Shown here one piece after another: positions 16,890 through 24,348 of a DNA stretch of 64,000 nucleotides; within the stretch, counting starts at the first letter, position 1; every line of letters begins with the position of its first letter. A program made the translations under genes and the position numbers. Source of the stretch: an uncultured Sulfolobales archaeon (GTDB lineage: Archaea; Thermoproteota; Thermoprotei_A; Sulfolobales; NBVN01); assembly GCA_938017505.1 (NCBI GenBank), contig CALIKV010000006.1, forward strand, positions 1-64,000. The letters run 5' to 3'. The notes under the pieces are model-generated. The model was not told the DNA's origin. It saw nothing but the letters and a program-made list of their open reading frames with translations, and made no database searches.

Positions 16890-17729
16890 TTAGGCGCCAA
16901 ACCTCCTCTCCCTCCTCTGGTAAGATCTAATAGCCCTCAATAGGTCTATGCGCCTGAACTCGGGCCAGTAAGCGTCGCAGAAGTAGAGCTCGCTGTACGC
17001 TATGTGCCACAGCAGGAAGTTACTTATACGTAGCTCTCCCGAGGTTCTTATGACCAGATCTGGTTCGGCTAGATCGTCTGAAGGTAGGTAGGAGGTCATA
17101 GTTAAGTATCTCCTGAAGACTTCCTCGTTTACTTCATTTATCGATCTCCCGTTAATCACATCATTCACTAGAGCGGTTATGGCGTCTAGTATCTCCTGCC
17201 TGCCACCGTAACATAGCGCTATATTAAGAAACCTGCTTGAGTGTAGGCGGCTTAAGCTCTCCACCTCCTCCACTCTGCTCCTGACGTCCTTAGGGATTAA
17301 GTCAAGCCTCCCGATGAACTTAACACGCACACCGTACTTCTCATATGCCCGCTCTTCCACGAACCTGCTTAAGCCTCTTTCCATGAGACTGAACAGGAAC
17401 CTCTTTTCATCCTCAGGTCTCTTGATGCAGTTCTCGTAAGACATTCCGTAGACAGTCACTACCTTCACACCTAGATCCCAGAGCCACCTAAGAACGTCTT
17501 CAAGTTTTTCATAACCAGCCTCATGCCCTACGTTGGCGTCGAGCCCTAAACTCCTCGCCCACCGTCTATTACCGTCAGGAATTATCGCCACGTGCTCAGG
17601 TATGGGCCCTTCAGATACCTGGGCGTGAAGCCATTCCTCGTAAAACCTATAAATGAACCTCCCGAGAGGTCTTGAGATCCACTTTAGCCTCCTACTGAGG
17701 ATTCTAGCTCTTCTAGCGAGGGACTCCAT
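16890..17729 (-). CDS. uppS: Undecaprenyl/polyprenyl diphosphate synthase (cis-prenyltransferase)
   Basis: Condenses isopentenyl diphosphate units in cis to make the long polyprenyl (dolichol-type) carrier for glycan assembly. The signature EHVAIIPDGNRRWA with the catalytic Asp is at about residue 45. Further landmarks are GHEAGYEKLEDVLRW, VTVYGMSYEN, LNIALCYGGRQEI, PDLVIRTSGELRISNFLLW and SELYF...WPEF, all class signatures. At about 279 residues it is slightly longer than bacterial enzymes because of a basic N-terminal helix. ATG at 17729, directly after a TTG, is used. A minus-strand TATA (GGTTTTAAACG) lies about 40 bases upstream. Confidence 0.95.
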   Translation of the reverse strand: MESLARRARILSRRLKWISRPLGRFIYRFYEEWLHAQVSEGPIPEHVAIIPDGNRRWARSLGLDANVGHEAGYEKLEDVLRWLWDLGVKVVTVYGMSYENCIKRPEDEKRFLFSLMERGLSRFVEERAYEKYGVRVKFIGRLDLIPKDVRSRVEEVESLSRLHSSRFLNIALCYGGRQEILDAITALVNDVINGRSINEVNEEVFRRYLTMTSYLPSDDLAEPDLVIRTSGELRISNFLLWHIAYSELYFCDAYWPEFRRIDLLRAIRSYQRRERRFGA

Positions 17730-17910
17730 CAACCCTACGTTATACCCAGTTAGATACTTCTAACACGTTTAAAACCTTAACTCACCCGATCTGAAGGCCT
17801 ACCCCATTAATTAGATGTCTTAGTGACGAGGTTGTAGGCGTGGTTCCATACTTATTAACCTTACACGTACCTTAGACTTAGACGGTCACAAGACTTAAAC
17901 GGTGATTGGA

Positions 17911-18297
17911 GTGAGCGTGTATCAGGGTAAGGACTTCAGGAGGGTGTCTGGTGGGAGGAGGAGATCCCACAGGATGAATAGGAAGTATGAGTTAGGCAGG
18001 TTCCCGACCATGACCTCCTTAAGCGACGAGGAAGTGTCAGAGGTACTCCGGGTGAGGGGAGGGAACGTTAAGATACGCCGTAAGGAGACCTCATACGCAA
18101 ACGTTCTAGATCCATCTACTAACGTCGTTAAGAAGGTTAGGATAATTAAGGTGGTTGAGACCCCGTCTAACAGGGAGCTAGCCAGGCTCTCAGTAATGAC
18201 TAAAGGCTCCATCATCGAGACTGAGGCAGGTCTGGCTAGGATTACATCTAGACCTGGGCAGGACGGGGTAATCAACGCCGTGTTGATTAAGCAGTAA
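17911..18297 (+). CDS. rps8e: 30S ribosomal protein S8e
   Basis: Small-subunit protein found only in archaea and eukaryotes. The start SVYQGKDFRRVSGGRRRSHR is the family signature. KYELGRFPTMT, VKIRRKETSYANVLDP and the Gly-rich end TRPGQDGVINAVLIK-like segment complete the domain. GTG at 17911 gives the normal N-terminus and follows GGTGATT at 17901-17907. An in-frame GTG at 17902 would add three residues. A TATA-like CTTATTAA lies near 17850. Divergent from uppS, followed by SRP19 on the same strand. Confidence 0.95.
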   Translation: MSVYQGKDFRRVSGGRRRSHRMNRKYELGRFPTMTSLSDEEVSEVLRVRGGNVKIRRKETSYANVLDPSTNVVKKVRIIKVVETPSNRELARLSVMTKGSIIETEAGLARITSRPGQDGVINAVLIKQ

Positions 18298-18364
18298 GAT
18301 TAAATACGCTAGACAAGGATTTAAGATACTTCCGAGCAGGTCAATTTTCACATGTGGTGATAAT

Positions 18365-18658
18365 TTGCACGAGTACGTGATATGGCCTGAGTACTTGTCC
18401 CCCGACCTGAGTAGGGGCAGAGGCAGGAAGGTTATGAAGGCCTCAGCGCCGTCTAGAGTAACGCCTGAGCTAGTCATTAGGGCCTGCAATGAACTGAGCT
18501 GGAAATGTAGGGTGGAGGAGGGGAGATATCCACGCACATGGTTTGAACCTCACGGCTTTAAAATAATCGTGGAATTCGAGAGTAAGATTGCTAGCAAGAA
18601 CTCGGTGATTAGATCCTTGACAGCTAAACTGAAAGAAATTAGCGAGAGAAAGGTATAA
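18365..18658 (+). CDS. srp19: Signal recognition particle subunit SRP19
   Basis: Binds 7S RNA and promotes SRP54 loading for membrane targeting. The protein shows VIWPEYLSPDLSRGRGRKV near the N-terminus, followed by PELVIRACNELSWKCRVE, YPRTWFEP and GFKIIVEF, the classic SRP19 fold. At 97 residues it is normal for archaea. The TTG start at 18365 follows GGTGATAA closely. It lies 67 bases after S8e, so cotranscription is likely. The SRP RNA gene itself was not recognised in the window. Confidence 0.93.
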   Translation: MHEYVIWPEYLSPDLSRGRGRKVMKASAPSRVTPELVIRACNELSWKCRVEEGRYPRTWFEPHGFKIIVEFESKIASKNSVIRSLTAKLKEISERKV

Positions 18659-18740
18659 TGCGCTTAAGTAATACACGTCGTATTATCAAACCTCACCAAA
18701 ATACAGCTCTTTAAATCAACTGAGGTATTACATAAATTAT

Positions 18741-18753
18741 TACTTTTAAATCC
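18741..18753 (+). promoter_or_regulatory. Probable TATA box for the gar1-tfb operon
   Basis: TACTTTTAAATCC lies about 40 bases before the TTG start of gar1 at 18788, in an A+T-rich stretch, and predicts a transcript start near 18775. Confidence 0.45.
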
Positions 18754-18787
18754 TCTTGCAGGATAGAGTCTTGGCTCGGGGTCAATC

Positions 18788-19027
18788 TTGATTAAACTTG
18801 GGTATTACCTTCATAGAGTTCCCTCAGGTAGGCTGATAGTCAAGATTAGCGGCAGAAGCCCTCCTAGACTCGGGAGCAGGGTCATTAACAGTAAGGGTGA
18901 GTTGCTAGGTATGGTCATTGATGTCATAGGACCTGTGAGCTCCCCTTACGCAGTCATAAAGCCCGTAAGACCTGATATGAACCTAAGCCGGTTTGAGGAG
19001 GTCTTCGTTAAGGTGGGTAGGAGGTGA
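18788..19027 (+). CDS. gar1: H/ACA ribonucleoprotein component Gar1
   Basis: Small beta-barrel protein of the H/ACA RNP that guides pseudouridylation, working with Cbf5, Nop10 and L7Ae. The 79 residues show RLIVKISGRSPPRLGSRVIN, GELLGMVIDVIGPVSSPYAVIKP and a basic end (VKVGRR), which match archaeal Gar1. TTG start. The gene overlaps or abuts tfb, a gene pair conserved in many archaea, which supports the call. Confidence 0.92.
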   Translation: MIKLGYYLHRVPSGRLIVKISGRSPPRLGSRVINSKGELLGMVIDVIGPVSSPYAVIKPVRPDMNLSRFEEVFVKVGRR

Positions 19028-19032
19028 GCAAT

Positions 19033-19896
19033 ATGTCTGCATGTCCCCCCACATCGATAATTTACGATGAAATTCGCGGTGAATACATCTGCACTGAAAC
19101 AGGTGAGGTCCTTGAGGAGAGGATCGTTGACGTAGGTCCTGAATGGAGGTTCTTCGAGATAAACAGCGACATTAATAGGGTTAGAGGTGGTGAGCCCATA
19201 ACTAGCAAGGTGCATGACTACGGCATGGTCACGTCGATAGATGAGTACTCCTATGAAGGTAAGAAACTCAATGACCTGAATAAAGCCATAAGAGCCTCGG
19301 GGAAGGAGAAGAGGGTTGTTAAGGCTTTGCAGTTGATGAATTCCGTGGCAAATAAACTCAACCTACCTAATTCAAATCTCGTTAAGAACGACGCCGGGAT
19401 GATAGTCAATAAACTTTACCGTAAGGGCTTAATTAAGAGGAAAAATTTAAAGGCGATGATAGCTGCAGTCCTCATAACAACGCTTAAGAACTACAGCATC
19501 CCATTTGACAACAGAGAGATCCTTAACCTATGCCAAGTAACTCAGAAGGATGTCTGGAAGGCGCTTCTCAAAATACACAGAGACTCAGGGGAGAGAATCC
19601 GTGCGGGTTTGATAGATCCCCTCAGCTATGTAAGGCAGTACTCACACGTTCTTGAAGTAGCTCCTGAAACTGAGTCTCTAGCTATGACCTTAGTTGCCGC
19701 CGCCAGGAAATCAGGTATAATGTCTGGTAAGGGTCCGCAGGGAGTGGCTGCGGCTGCACTTTACCTAGCCTCGATACTTATGAACGAGAAGCGGACGCAG
19801 CAAGAAGTCTCAGAAAGACTTAACGTCACTGAAGTCACTCTAAGAAACCGCTATAGAGACCTGGTTAATGAATTAAACATAGTCGTAGAGTTCTAG
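19033..19896 (+). CDS. tfb: Transcription initiation factor B (TFB) with contracted linker
   Basis: Recruits RNA polymerase to the TBP-TATA complex. The N-terminal ribbon has only two Cys (CPPTSIIYDEIRGEYICTETGEV), like the Sulfolobus-type CPPD/CSET form, followed by the B-reader (GPEWRFFE). The two cyclin folds run from about residue 95 to the end, with NRYRDLVNELNI as recognition helix. The segment between the reader and the first cyclin fold is about 14 residues shorter than in my recollection of Sulfolobus TFB1 and lacks the RxRKWQ element. The ATG at 19033 follows GGAGGTGA at 19020-19027 by five bases; GTG at 19024 is the coupled alternative. Confidence 0.93.
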   Translation: MSACPPTSIIYDEIRGEYICTETGEVLEERIVDVGPEWRFFEINSDINRVRGGEPITSKVHDYGMVTSIDEYSYEGKKLNDLNKAIRASGKEKRVVKALQLMNSVANKLNLPNSNLVKNDAGMIVNKLYRKGLIKRKNLKAMIAAVLITTLKNYSIPFDNREILNLCQVTQKDVWKALLKIHRDSGERIRAGLIDPLSYVRQYSHVLEVAPETESLAMTLVAAARKSGIMSGKGPQGVAAAALYLASILMNEKRTQQEVSERLNVTEVTLRNRYRDLVNELNIVVEF

Positions 19897-19906
19897 CGTT
19901 AGGGCT

Positions 19907-20608
19907 TCAATCACTTGCCAGTCCTTGTAGAAGTTTTAGCGCTCTAAGCGCGGCGGCGTGAGGGTCTGTCGACCTCGTTATTGCGGAGCCTATCACCACG
20001 ATCGAGGCTCCAGCACTCCTGAAGAGGTAAGTCTCTTCAGGTTTTATCCCGCCGCTGACGGAAAGAAATAAACTGCTGTACTCGTTCTTAAGCCTTCTCA
20101 CTAAATCAACGCTATCCTTGGCTGTTAAACCTCTGATGAGCTGTACGTCTATCCCTGTATGTATGTTGATTACGCGAGCGCCTAGGCTAACCACCTCTTC
20201 AAGCCTCTCTAAGAGGTATCTAGGTCTAACACCAACTGTATCGATCACTACATCGATGTCCAGCTCTTCACCTTTCTCAAGGGCTGATTTAATCACCTCG
20301 TCATCACTACTAAGCAATACCGTGGTGATGTCTGCGCCTGCCTTCTTAGCGAGCGTCACCTCAAGCGCGCCTACATCAGCTGTTTTCATATCGGCTAGAA
20401 CCAGGTTCTCAGGCTTCAAGAGAGATCTAATGGCCGTTACTGCCTCAACTCCTCTACTCTTAATTAACGGAGTGCCGACCTCGAAGATCCCTATATCCAA
20501 GTTAATGAGCTTCTTGATAACCTTAAAGGCATCTGCCAGGTCTGTGAAGTCAAGGGCAACCTGAAGAAGAACTCCCCCAGCGTTAATTGCCTTCAACAAC
20601 CTGCCCAT
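19907..20608 (-). CDS. hxlA: 3-Hexulose-6-phosphate synthase (OMP decarboxylase superfamily)
   Basis: Aldol condensation of formaldehyde with ribulose 5-phosphate, or the reverse, which supplies ribulose 5-phosphate in archaea lacking the oxidative pentose phosphate pathway. LQVALDFTDLADA, FEVGTPLIKSRG, VLADMKTADVGALE (the DxKxxD metal/phosphate motif), INIHTGIDVQ and VSGGIKPE are HPS rather than PyrF features. ATG at 20608 follows GGTGAT; the longer frame from 20641 would add 11 residues. No phosphohexuloisomerase domain or gene is present nearby, although the two are often fused or adjacent. Confidence 0.88.
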   Translation of the reverse strand: MGRLLKAINAGGVLLQVALDFTDLADAFKVIKKLINLDIGIFEVGTPLIKSRGVEAVTAIRSLLKPENLVLADMKTADVGALEVTLAKKAGADITTVLLSSDDEVIKSALEKGEELDIDVVIDTVGVRPRYLLERLEEVVSLGARVINIHTGIDVQLIRGLTAKDSVDLVRRLKNEYSSLFLSVSGGIKPEETYLFRSAGASIVVIGSAITRSTDPHAAALRALKLLQGLASD

Positions 20609-20705
20609 AACATCACCCACACAGTATCCATATGAACGCATAAAAATTCAGTTGCGATCCTAACGAACTAGTCTCGTTTTAACTCGCCGTGCTTAAGAGC
20701 TTTTC

Positions 20706-20957
20706 TTAACCACCCTCTGGTGGGTGCATTAAAACCACTTCATCCAGATCATTTAGGCAGGTTCCCAGGCCCCCTATGTAGTCGGCGTGCCTTCCATTAA
20801 CCAATATTATCGTGTTCCTGCTGAGATCTATCTTAAGACCAATCGCCTCTAGATGCTCTACCAGATCCTTCAAGGTTGAACCATCTCTCATATGTACCCA
20901 GAGATCATTTACGCCCTCCGGGCGTTCCTCAAGTAGTATCTTAACTAGGACCTTCAT
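20706..20957 (-). CDS. MoaD/ThiS-type sulfur-carrier protein
   Basis: Beta-grasp (ubiquitin-like) protein of 83 residues ending in the required Gly-Gly (HPPEGG), where E1-like enzymes adenylate the C-terminus for sulfur transfer. IILVNGRHADYIGG and the DLDEVVLMHPP segment before the tail match MoaD. It overlaps the end of the tungsten-type AOR gene by four bases, so it is translationally coupled. This fits a role in making the tungstopterin cofactor for that enzyme. Confidence 0.88.
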   Translation of the reverse strand: MKVLVKILLEERPEGVNDLWVHMRDGSTLKDLVEHLEAIGLKIDLSRNTIILVNGRHADYIGGLGTCLNDLDEVVLMHPPEGG

Positions 20958-22807
20958 TTGACATCAATCCTAGTGCTAGCTGGCTTAACCTCGCTTAAGC
21001 CAAGTTCGTTGAGCTTTCCTCTTGTCGGCATCCCCCTCTCGTCCCACCCTCTAGCCCTATAGTAATCCTTCAGGAGGATCTCCTCCTCGAAGACCTGTCC
21101 TTTTGATGGGAACCTCGGGACCGGCTCCTTAACAATCCTTAACGGTGCTTTGTCATACTTGCCGTCGATACCTTCACGAGCGTTTATGAGTCTCTCCAGG
21201 TTAAATATTCTCTCACCGACAAGTAGTAGATACTTAACATCATTAAACTCCCTAATACCCGTCGCGGCGTAGAGCATTCTACTGTATAACTCCTCGTCCA
21301 TCATCCATCGATTCCACGGAAGCGTGCAGAAAACTCCTGTCTCGATCAACGCTACTCTGTCCTGGACGTACTTAGTTATCTCCGCCTTACCTTCAACGCT
21401 TAAGGGATCCATTTTCTGCGGTATCCCGGCAATCTCATATGAATTCCAACCCATTGTGTGGCTAGCTCCTATAGGTGACGTCACTAAGTTTAAGCCGTTA
21501 GCCTTAGCTGACCGGGGGTCGTACGCAGGGAGTTCCAGACCTTTAACGTGCATAGCGAACCTCTCAGCACCTCTCCCTAAGGCCTCAGCGGCTCTCTTAA
21601 CCCCCTCGGCAAGTATGTCTCCAATACCTTCCCTCAACGCTATCTTCCTAACGAGATTCACCATAGGTTCGGGGTCTCCCCACCTTAAATCAAGACCTCC
21701 GATCTCCTTCCTGCCTATGATCCCCTTCTCATAGAGCTCGTAGACTAGTCCTATAACAACACCCGTCGATATGGTGTCTAATCCGTACTTGTCGCACAGC
21801 ATGTTGGCCACAGTTATGGCCTCCACATTGGTAATGCCTAGATTGCCGCCGAAAGACCAGTGGGTTTCATACTCTGGAAAGTCCCACACGACTCCAGCGT
21901 AAGGTCCTTCCGTGAGTTTAAACACCTTCCCACATCTTATCATACATCCGTAACACCCGTAGTGCTTCACCATATACTTAGTCAAGTTCTCGATTCTGAA
22001 GGCCTCTATGTTGTCGAGCTCAAGTTGCTTGAAGTTATAGGTAGGGAAATGTCCTAGCGTGTAGAACGGGTAACAGGAGCCATCGGTCCCGAAGGCCTTG
22101 AGCCTCTCGAAAACGGGATTCTTCACGAATCTCTCAACCTGCTCCTTCACAACCTCTCTGAACGCATCCTCGTCGTATATAGTCGGCCTACTGCTTCCCT
22201 TGACCACTATAGCCTTTAGATTCTTAGAACCCATCACAGCACCGCCACCACCCCTAGCGGCAGTTCTCATGTCATCAGTGACTATGGCTGAGATCCTAAC
22301 CAATCTCTCGCCTGCAGGACCTATGACGACCATCTTAGAATCTTTGCTGGTTTCATCTCTTAGGAAGTCTCTGGTCGCGTCAGTTGTCATGCCCCAAACG
22401 ATGTCGGCCTTCCTGAACTCAACGACGTCATTCTCTATGTAGACATAAGTCGGTCTTTCAGCCCTACCCCTCACGACTACAGCGTCGTACCCTGCAAACT
22501 TAAGCTCGGCGCCGAAGAAACCTCCACCAACTGACCTGAAGTACGTGGTGGTGAGCGGTGATTTAAACTGCGCTACCCACCTGTGTGAAGACTGAGCTGA
22601 AGTTCCCGTTAAAGGACCTACGGAGAAGATCAAAACGTTCTCAGGACTTAAAGGATCTACGCCTGGCTTAAGCAGATCCCATAAGAACGAAGCGCCAATG
22701 CCCCTCCCGCCGATGAAGCGCTTGACCAAATCCTCACTAAGAGTCATAGGCGTTGCCTTGCCTTTGGTTAGGTCAAGCTCGAGCACTCTGCCCATATAAC
22801 TAAACAT
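20954..22807 (-). CDS. Tungsten-dependent aldehyde:ferredoxin oxidoreductase (AOR family)
   Basis: Oxidises aldehydes to carboxylic acids with ferredoxin as acceptor; the reverse reaction is possible. The N-terminal pterin-binding domain shows LDLTKGKATPMTL, FIGGRGIGASFLWDLL and PLTGTSAQSSHRWV. AARGGGGAVMGSKNLKAI is a signature. The cluster-binding Cys motif CYGCMIRCGKVF is at about residue 285, with a further Cys near residue 500 (GVFCTLPW). ASHTMGWNSYEI matches the substrate region. At 617 residues the length is normal. The ATG follows GGTGA. It forms an operon with the MoaD-like gene. Aldehyde specificity is not evident. Confidence 0.94.
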   Translation of the reverse strand: MFSYMGRVLELDLTKGKATPMTLSEDLVKRFIGGRGIGASFLWDLLKPGVDPLSPENVLIFSVGPLTGTSAQSSHRWVAQFKSPLTTTYFRSVGGGFFGAELKFAGYDAVVVRGRAERPTYVYIENDVVEFRKADIVWGMTTDATRDFLRDETSKDSKMVVIGPAGERLVRISAIVTDDMRTAARGGGGAVMGSKNLKAIVVKGSSRPTIYDEDAFREVVKEQVERFVKNPVFERLKAFGTDGSCYPFYTLGHFPTYNFKQLELDNIEAFRIENLTKYMVKHYGCYGCMIRCGKVFKLTEGPYAGVVWDFPEYETHWSFGGNLGITNVEAITVANMLCDKYGLDTISTGVVIGLVYELYEKGIIGRKEIGGLDLRWGDPEPMVNLVRKIALREGIGDILAEGVKRAAEALGRGAERFAMHVKGLELPAYDPRSAKANGLNLVTSPIGASHTMGWNSYEIAGIPQKMDPLSVEGKAEITKYVQDRVALIETGVFCTLPWNRWMMDEELYSRMLYAATGIREFNDVKYLLLVGERIFNLERLINAREGIDGKYDKAPLRIVKEPVPRFPSKGQVFEEEILLKDYYRARGWDERGMPTRGKLNELGLSEVKPASTRIDVK

Positions 22808-22839
22808 GAGCAGTTCACCTATCTTACAATATATCAGCT

Positions 22840-22851
22840 TGGTTTAAAAGC
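22840..22851 (-). promoter_or_regulatory. Probable TATA box for the AOR-moaD operon
   Basis: Minus-strand GCTTTTAAACC lies about 35-44 bases before ATG at 22807 and predicts a transcript start near 22820. Confidence 0.45.
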
Positions 22852-22977
22852 CCCTCGCCAGAGACATACGGATAAGACTCGGTTCTTAGGATTCAACGGA
22901 TCCCTTTAATATTCTCAAGGTATGGTATAAGCGCGTCCTGTAAGCCCGTGAGCCCTATTGGTAGCGGATTCATTGCC

Positions 22978-22996
22978 AGAGGTTCTTCAAACCTCT
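22978..22996 (-). terminator. Hairpin downstream of the epimerase gene
   Basis: A perfect 7-bp stem, AGAGGTT / AACCTCT with loop CTTCA, lies 22 bases after the epimerase stop on the minus strand. It probably marks the 3' end of that transcript. Confidence 0.4.
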
Positions 22997-23017
22997 CCTG
23001 GAACGAATACAGTAGAT

Positions 23018-24013
23018 TCACAGGTACCCGTTATCCCTATACCACTTGATCGTGTCTCTAAGTCCTCTCCTTAAATCGTATTGCGGTCTGTAGCCCAGCT
23101 CCTTCTTAGCTTTATCTATCCTATAGGCTCTGTGGGTAGTCACTGCGTCAACTATCTTCATTCTCAGCATCAGGTTATCGCCTCCTCTCAATCTATCGTA
23201 GATTTCCGTGAACGCTAGCAGACCTTTAGCCAGTATAGGGTGTATTGTGTACTTCGGCGGTTCCTTGTCCAGCAGCTCGGCGAGTATTTGATAGACCTCC
23301 CTATACGTGTAGGCGTTCTCGTCGCTTATTATGTATGTCTGCCTTGAGGAGACCTCTGGGTTCTCGAGGACTAAGGTGAAGCCCTCTACGACGTCCTTCA
23401 CGTGTGTGAATTGAACTAAGTAATTGCCATCCCCAACCATGAATTTGGAGAATACACCGCCCTTAGCGACGTTCATTATAAACCAGTAAGCCACATCATT
23501 CACGTTCCTAGGTCCGTAGATTCCTGAGGGTCTGACTATAGTGTAGTCAAGCCCCTTACTTCCTAAATCCCTCACAACCTCCTCAGCCGCTAGTTTTGAT
23601 CTACCGTACTCGAATTGAGGGTTAGGTGGTGTGAGCTCGTCGCCCGGCGGGTTTCTAACAGGTCCAATGGCCTCAGTAGTGCTGCAGTATATAAATCTCT
23701 TGACCCCTGCCTTAAGTGAGGCCTCAGCCAATGCTCTAGTGCCATCAACGTTAACGAGCCTGTAGAGCTTCTTACTGCCAACGAAGGTGTAGTAAGCCGC
23801 CAGGTGAACGACTGCATCAACTCCCTTAACCGCTGAATAGAGGGTGTCGTGAAGAGTTAAATCACCATAGAAGACCTCGACGCCTAGCTCCCTCAAGCGA
23901 CCTGCCTTAGCAGGGTTCCTCACCATGCCCCTTACACTGTAACCTTTTTTACTCAACTCGTCTATCAAGTGTCCGCCTAGGAAACCCGAGGCGCCAGTGA
24001 CTAATATCTTCAC
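23018..24013 (-). CDS. NAD-dependent epimerase/dehydratase (extended SDR)
   Basis: Rossmann-fold oxidoreductase acting on a nucleotide sugar or on an aldehyde/ketone. The NAD(P) motif is TGASGFLGGHL at residues 7-17, followed by DAVVHLAAYY. The catalytic residues are in FIYCSTTEAIG (Ser/Thr) and EYGRSKLAAE (YxxxK). The N-terminus and C-terminus (YRIDKAKKELGYRPQYDLRRGL) resemble hopanoid-associated epimerases and dihydroflavonol reductases, so the substrate is open. It lies between AOR and a LuxC-type reductase on the same strand but with its own upstream gap. Confidence 0.88.
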   Translation of the reverse strand: MKILVTGASGFLGGHLIDELSKKGYSVRGMVRNPAKAGRLRELGVEVFYGDLTLHDTLYSAVKGVDAVVHLAAYYTFVGSKKLYRLVNVDGTRALAEASLKAGVKRFIYCSTTEAIGPVRNPPGDELTPPNPQFEYGRSKLAAEEVVRDLGSKGLDYTIVRPSGIYGPRNVNDVAYWFIMNVAKGGVFSKFMVGDGNYLVQFTHVKDVVEGFTLVLENPEVSSRQTYIISDENAYTYREVYQILAELLDKEPPKYTIHPILAKGLLAFTEIYDRLRGGDNLMLRMKIVDAVTTHRAYRIDKAKKELGYRPQYDLRRGLRDTIKWYRDNGYL

Positions 24014-24147
24014 TTGACCCCACCTTAACCAAGTTCATTAATTACACGCATTAAAATACTCACTATCGACTTTGGTCTTCAGCTCTCCGGAGTGAGGTTT
24101 AAATCTCTACTGCAGGTTAGTGTGACCCATTCCTGCAGTTCATAATA

Positions 24148-24325
24148 GTGTTCATGTTCATAGGTCTCTCAGTGATCTTCAGCCAGCACGTCGTGGTTGG
24201 CGAGGTTTTAGAGTGCTATCCATAAAATAGCTATGGCCTTCGCAGTAATACTCATCCCCATAGCGTTCTATCTAGTCAGGAGGGTTCTGATTGAGGCTGA
24301 AAGAAAACCCATAGGGAGTAACTGA
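24148..24325 (+). pseudogene. Possible frameshifted small membrane protein
   Basis: Two short frames follow one another. The first starts at GTG 24148 and reads VFMFIGLSVIFSQHVVV, ending at TAA 24223-24225. The second starts at ATG 24233, reads MAFAVILIPIAFYLVRRVLI, and ends at TGA 24323-24325. Together they would make a protein with two membrane helices, one frame apart near GGTTTTAGAG. They could also be two tiny independent proteins, or chance. The rest of the 335-base gap around them is featureless. Confidence 0.28.
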
Positions 24326-24348
24326 TAACTAGTCCTTATCAATTCTAG

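Noticed and set aside
19907-20608. Orotidine 5'-phosphate decarboxylase for the gene called HPS
   Set aside because: EVGTPLIKSRG and ADMKTADVGALE are the HPS versions of the shared fold.
22940-23000. A tRNA-like stretch (GGTAGCGG followed by a hairpin with AGAGG/CCTCT)
   Set aside because: The T-loop is nine bases and lacks TTCRA, the D-stem does not pair, and no acceptor stem forms; the hairpin is better read as a transcript end.
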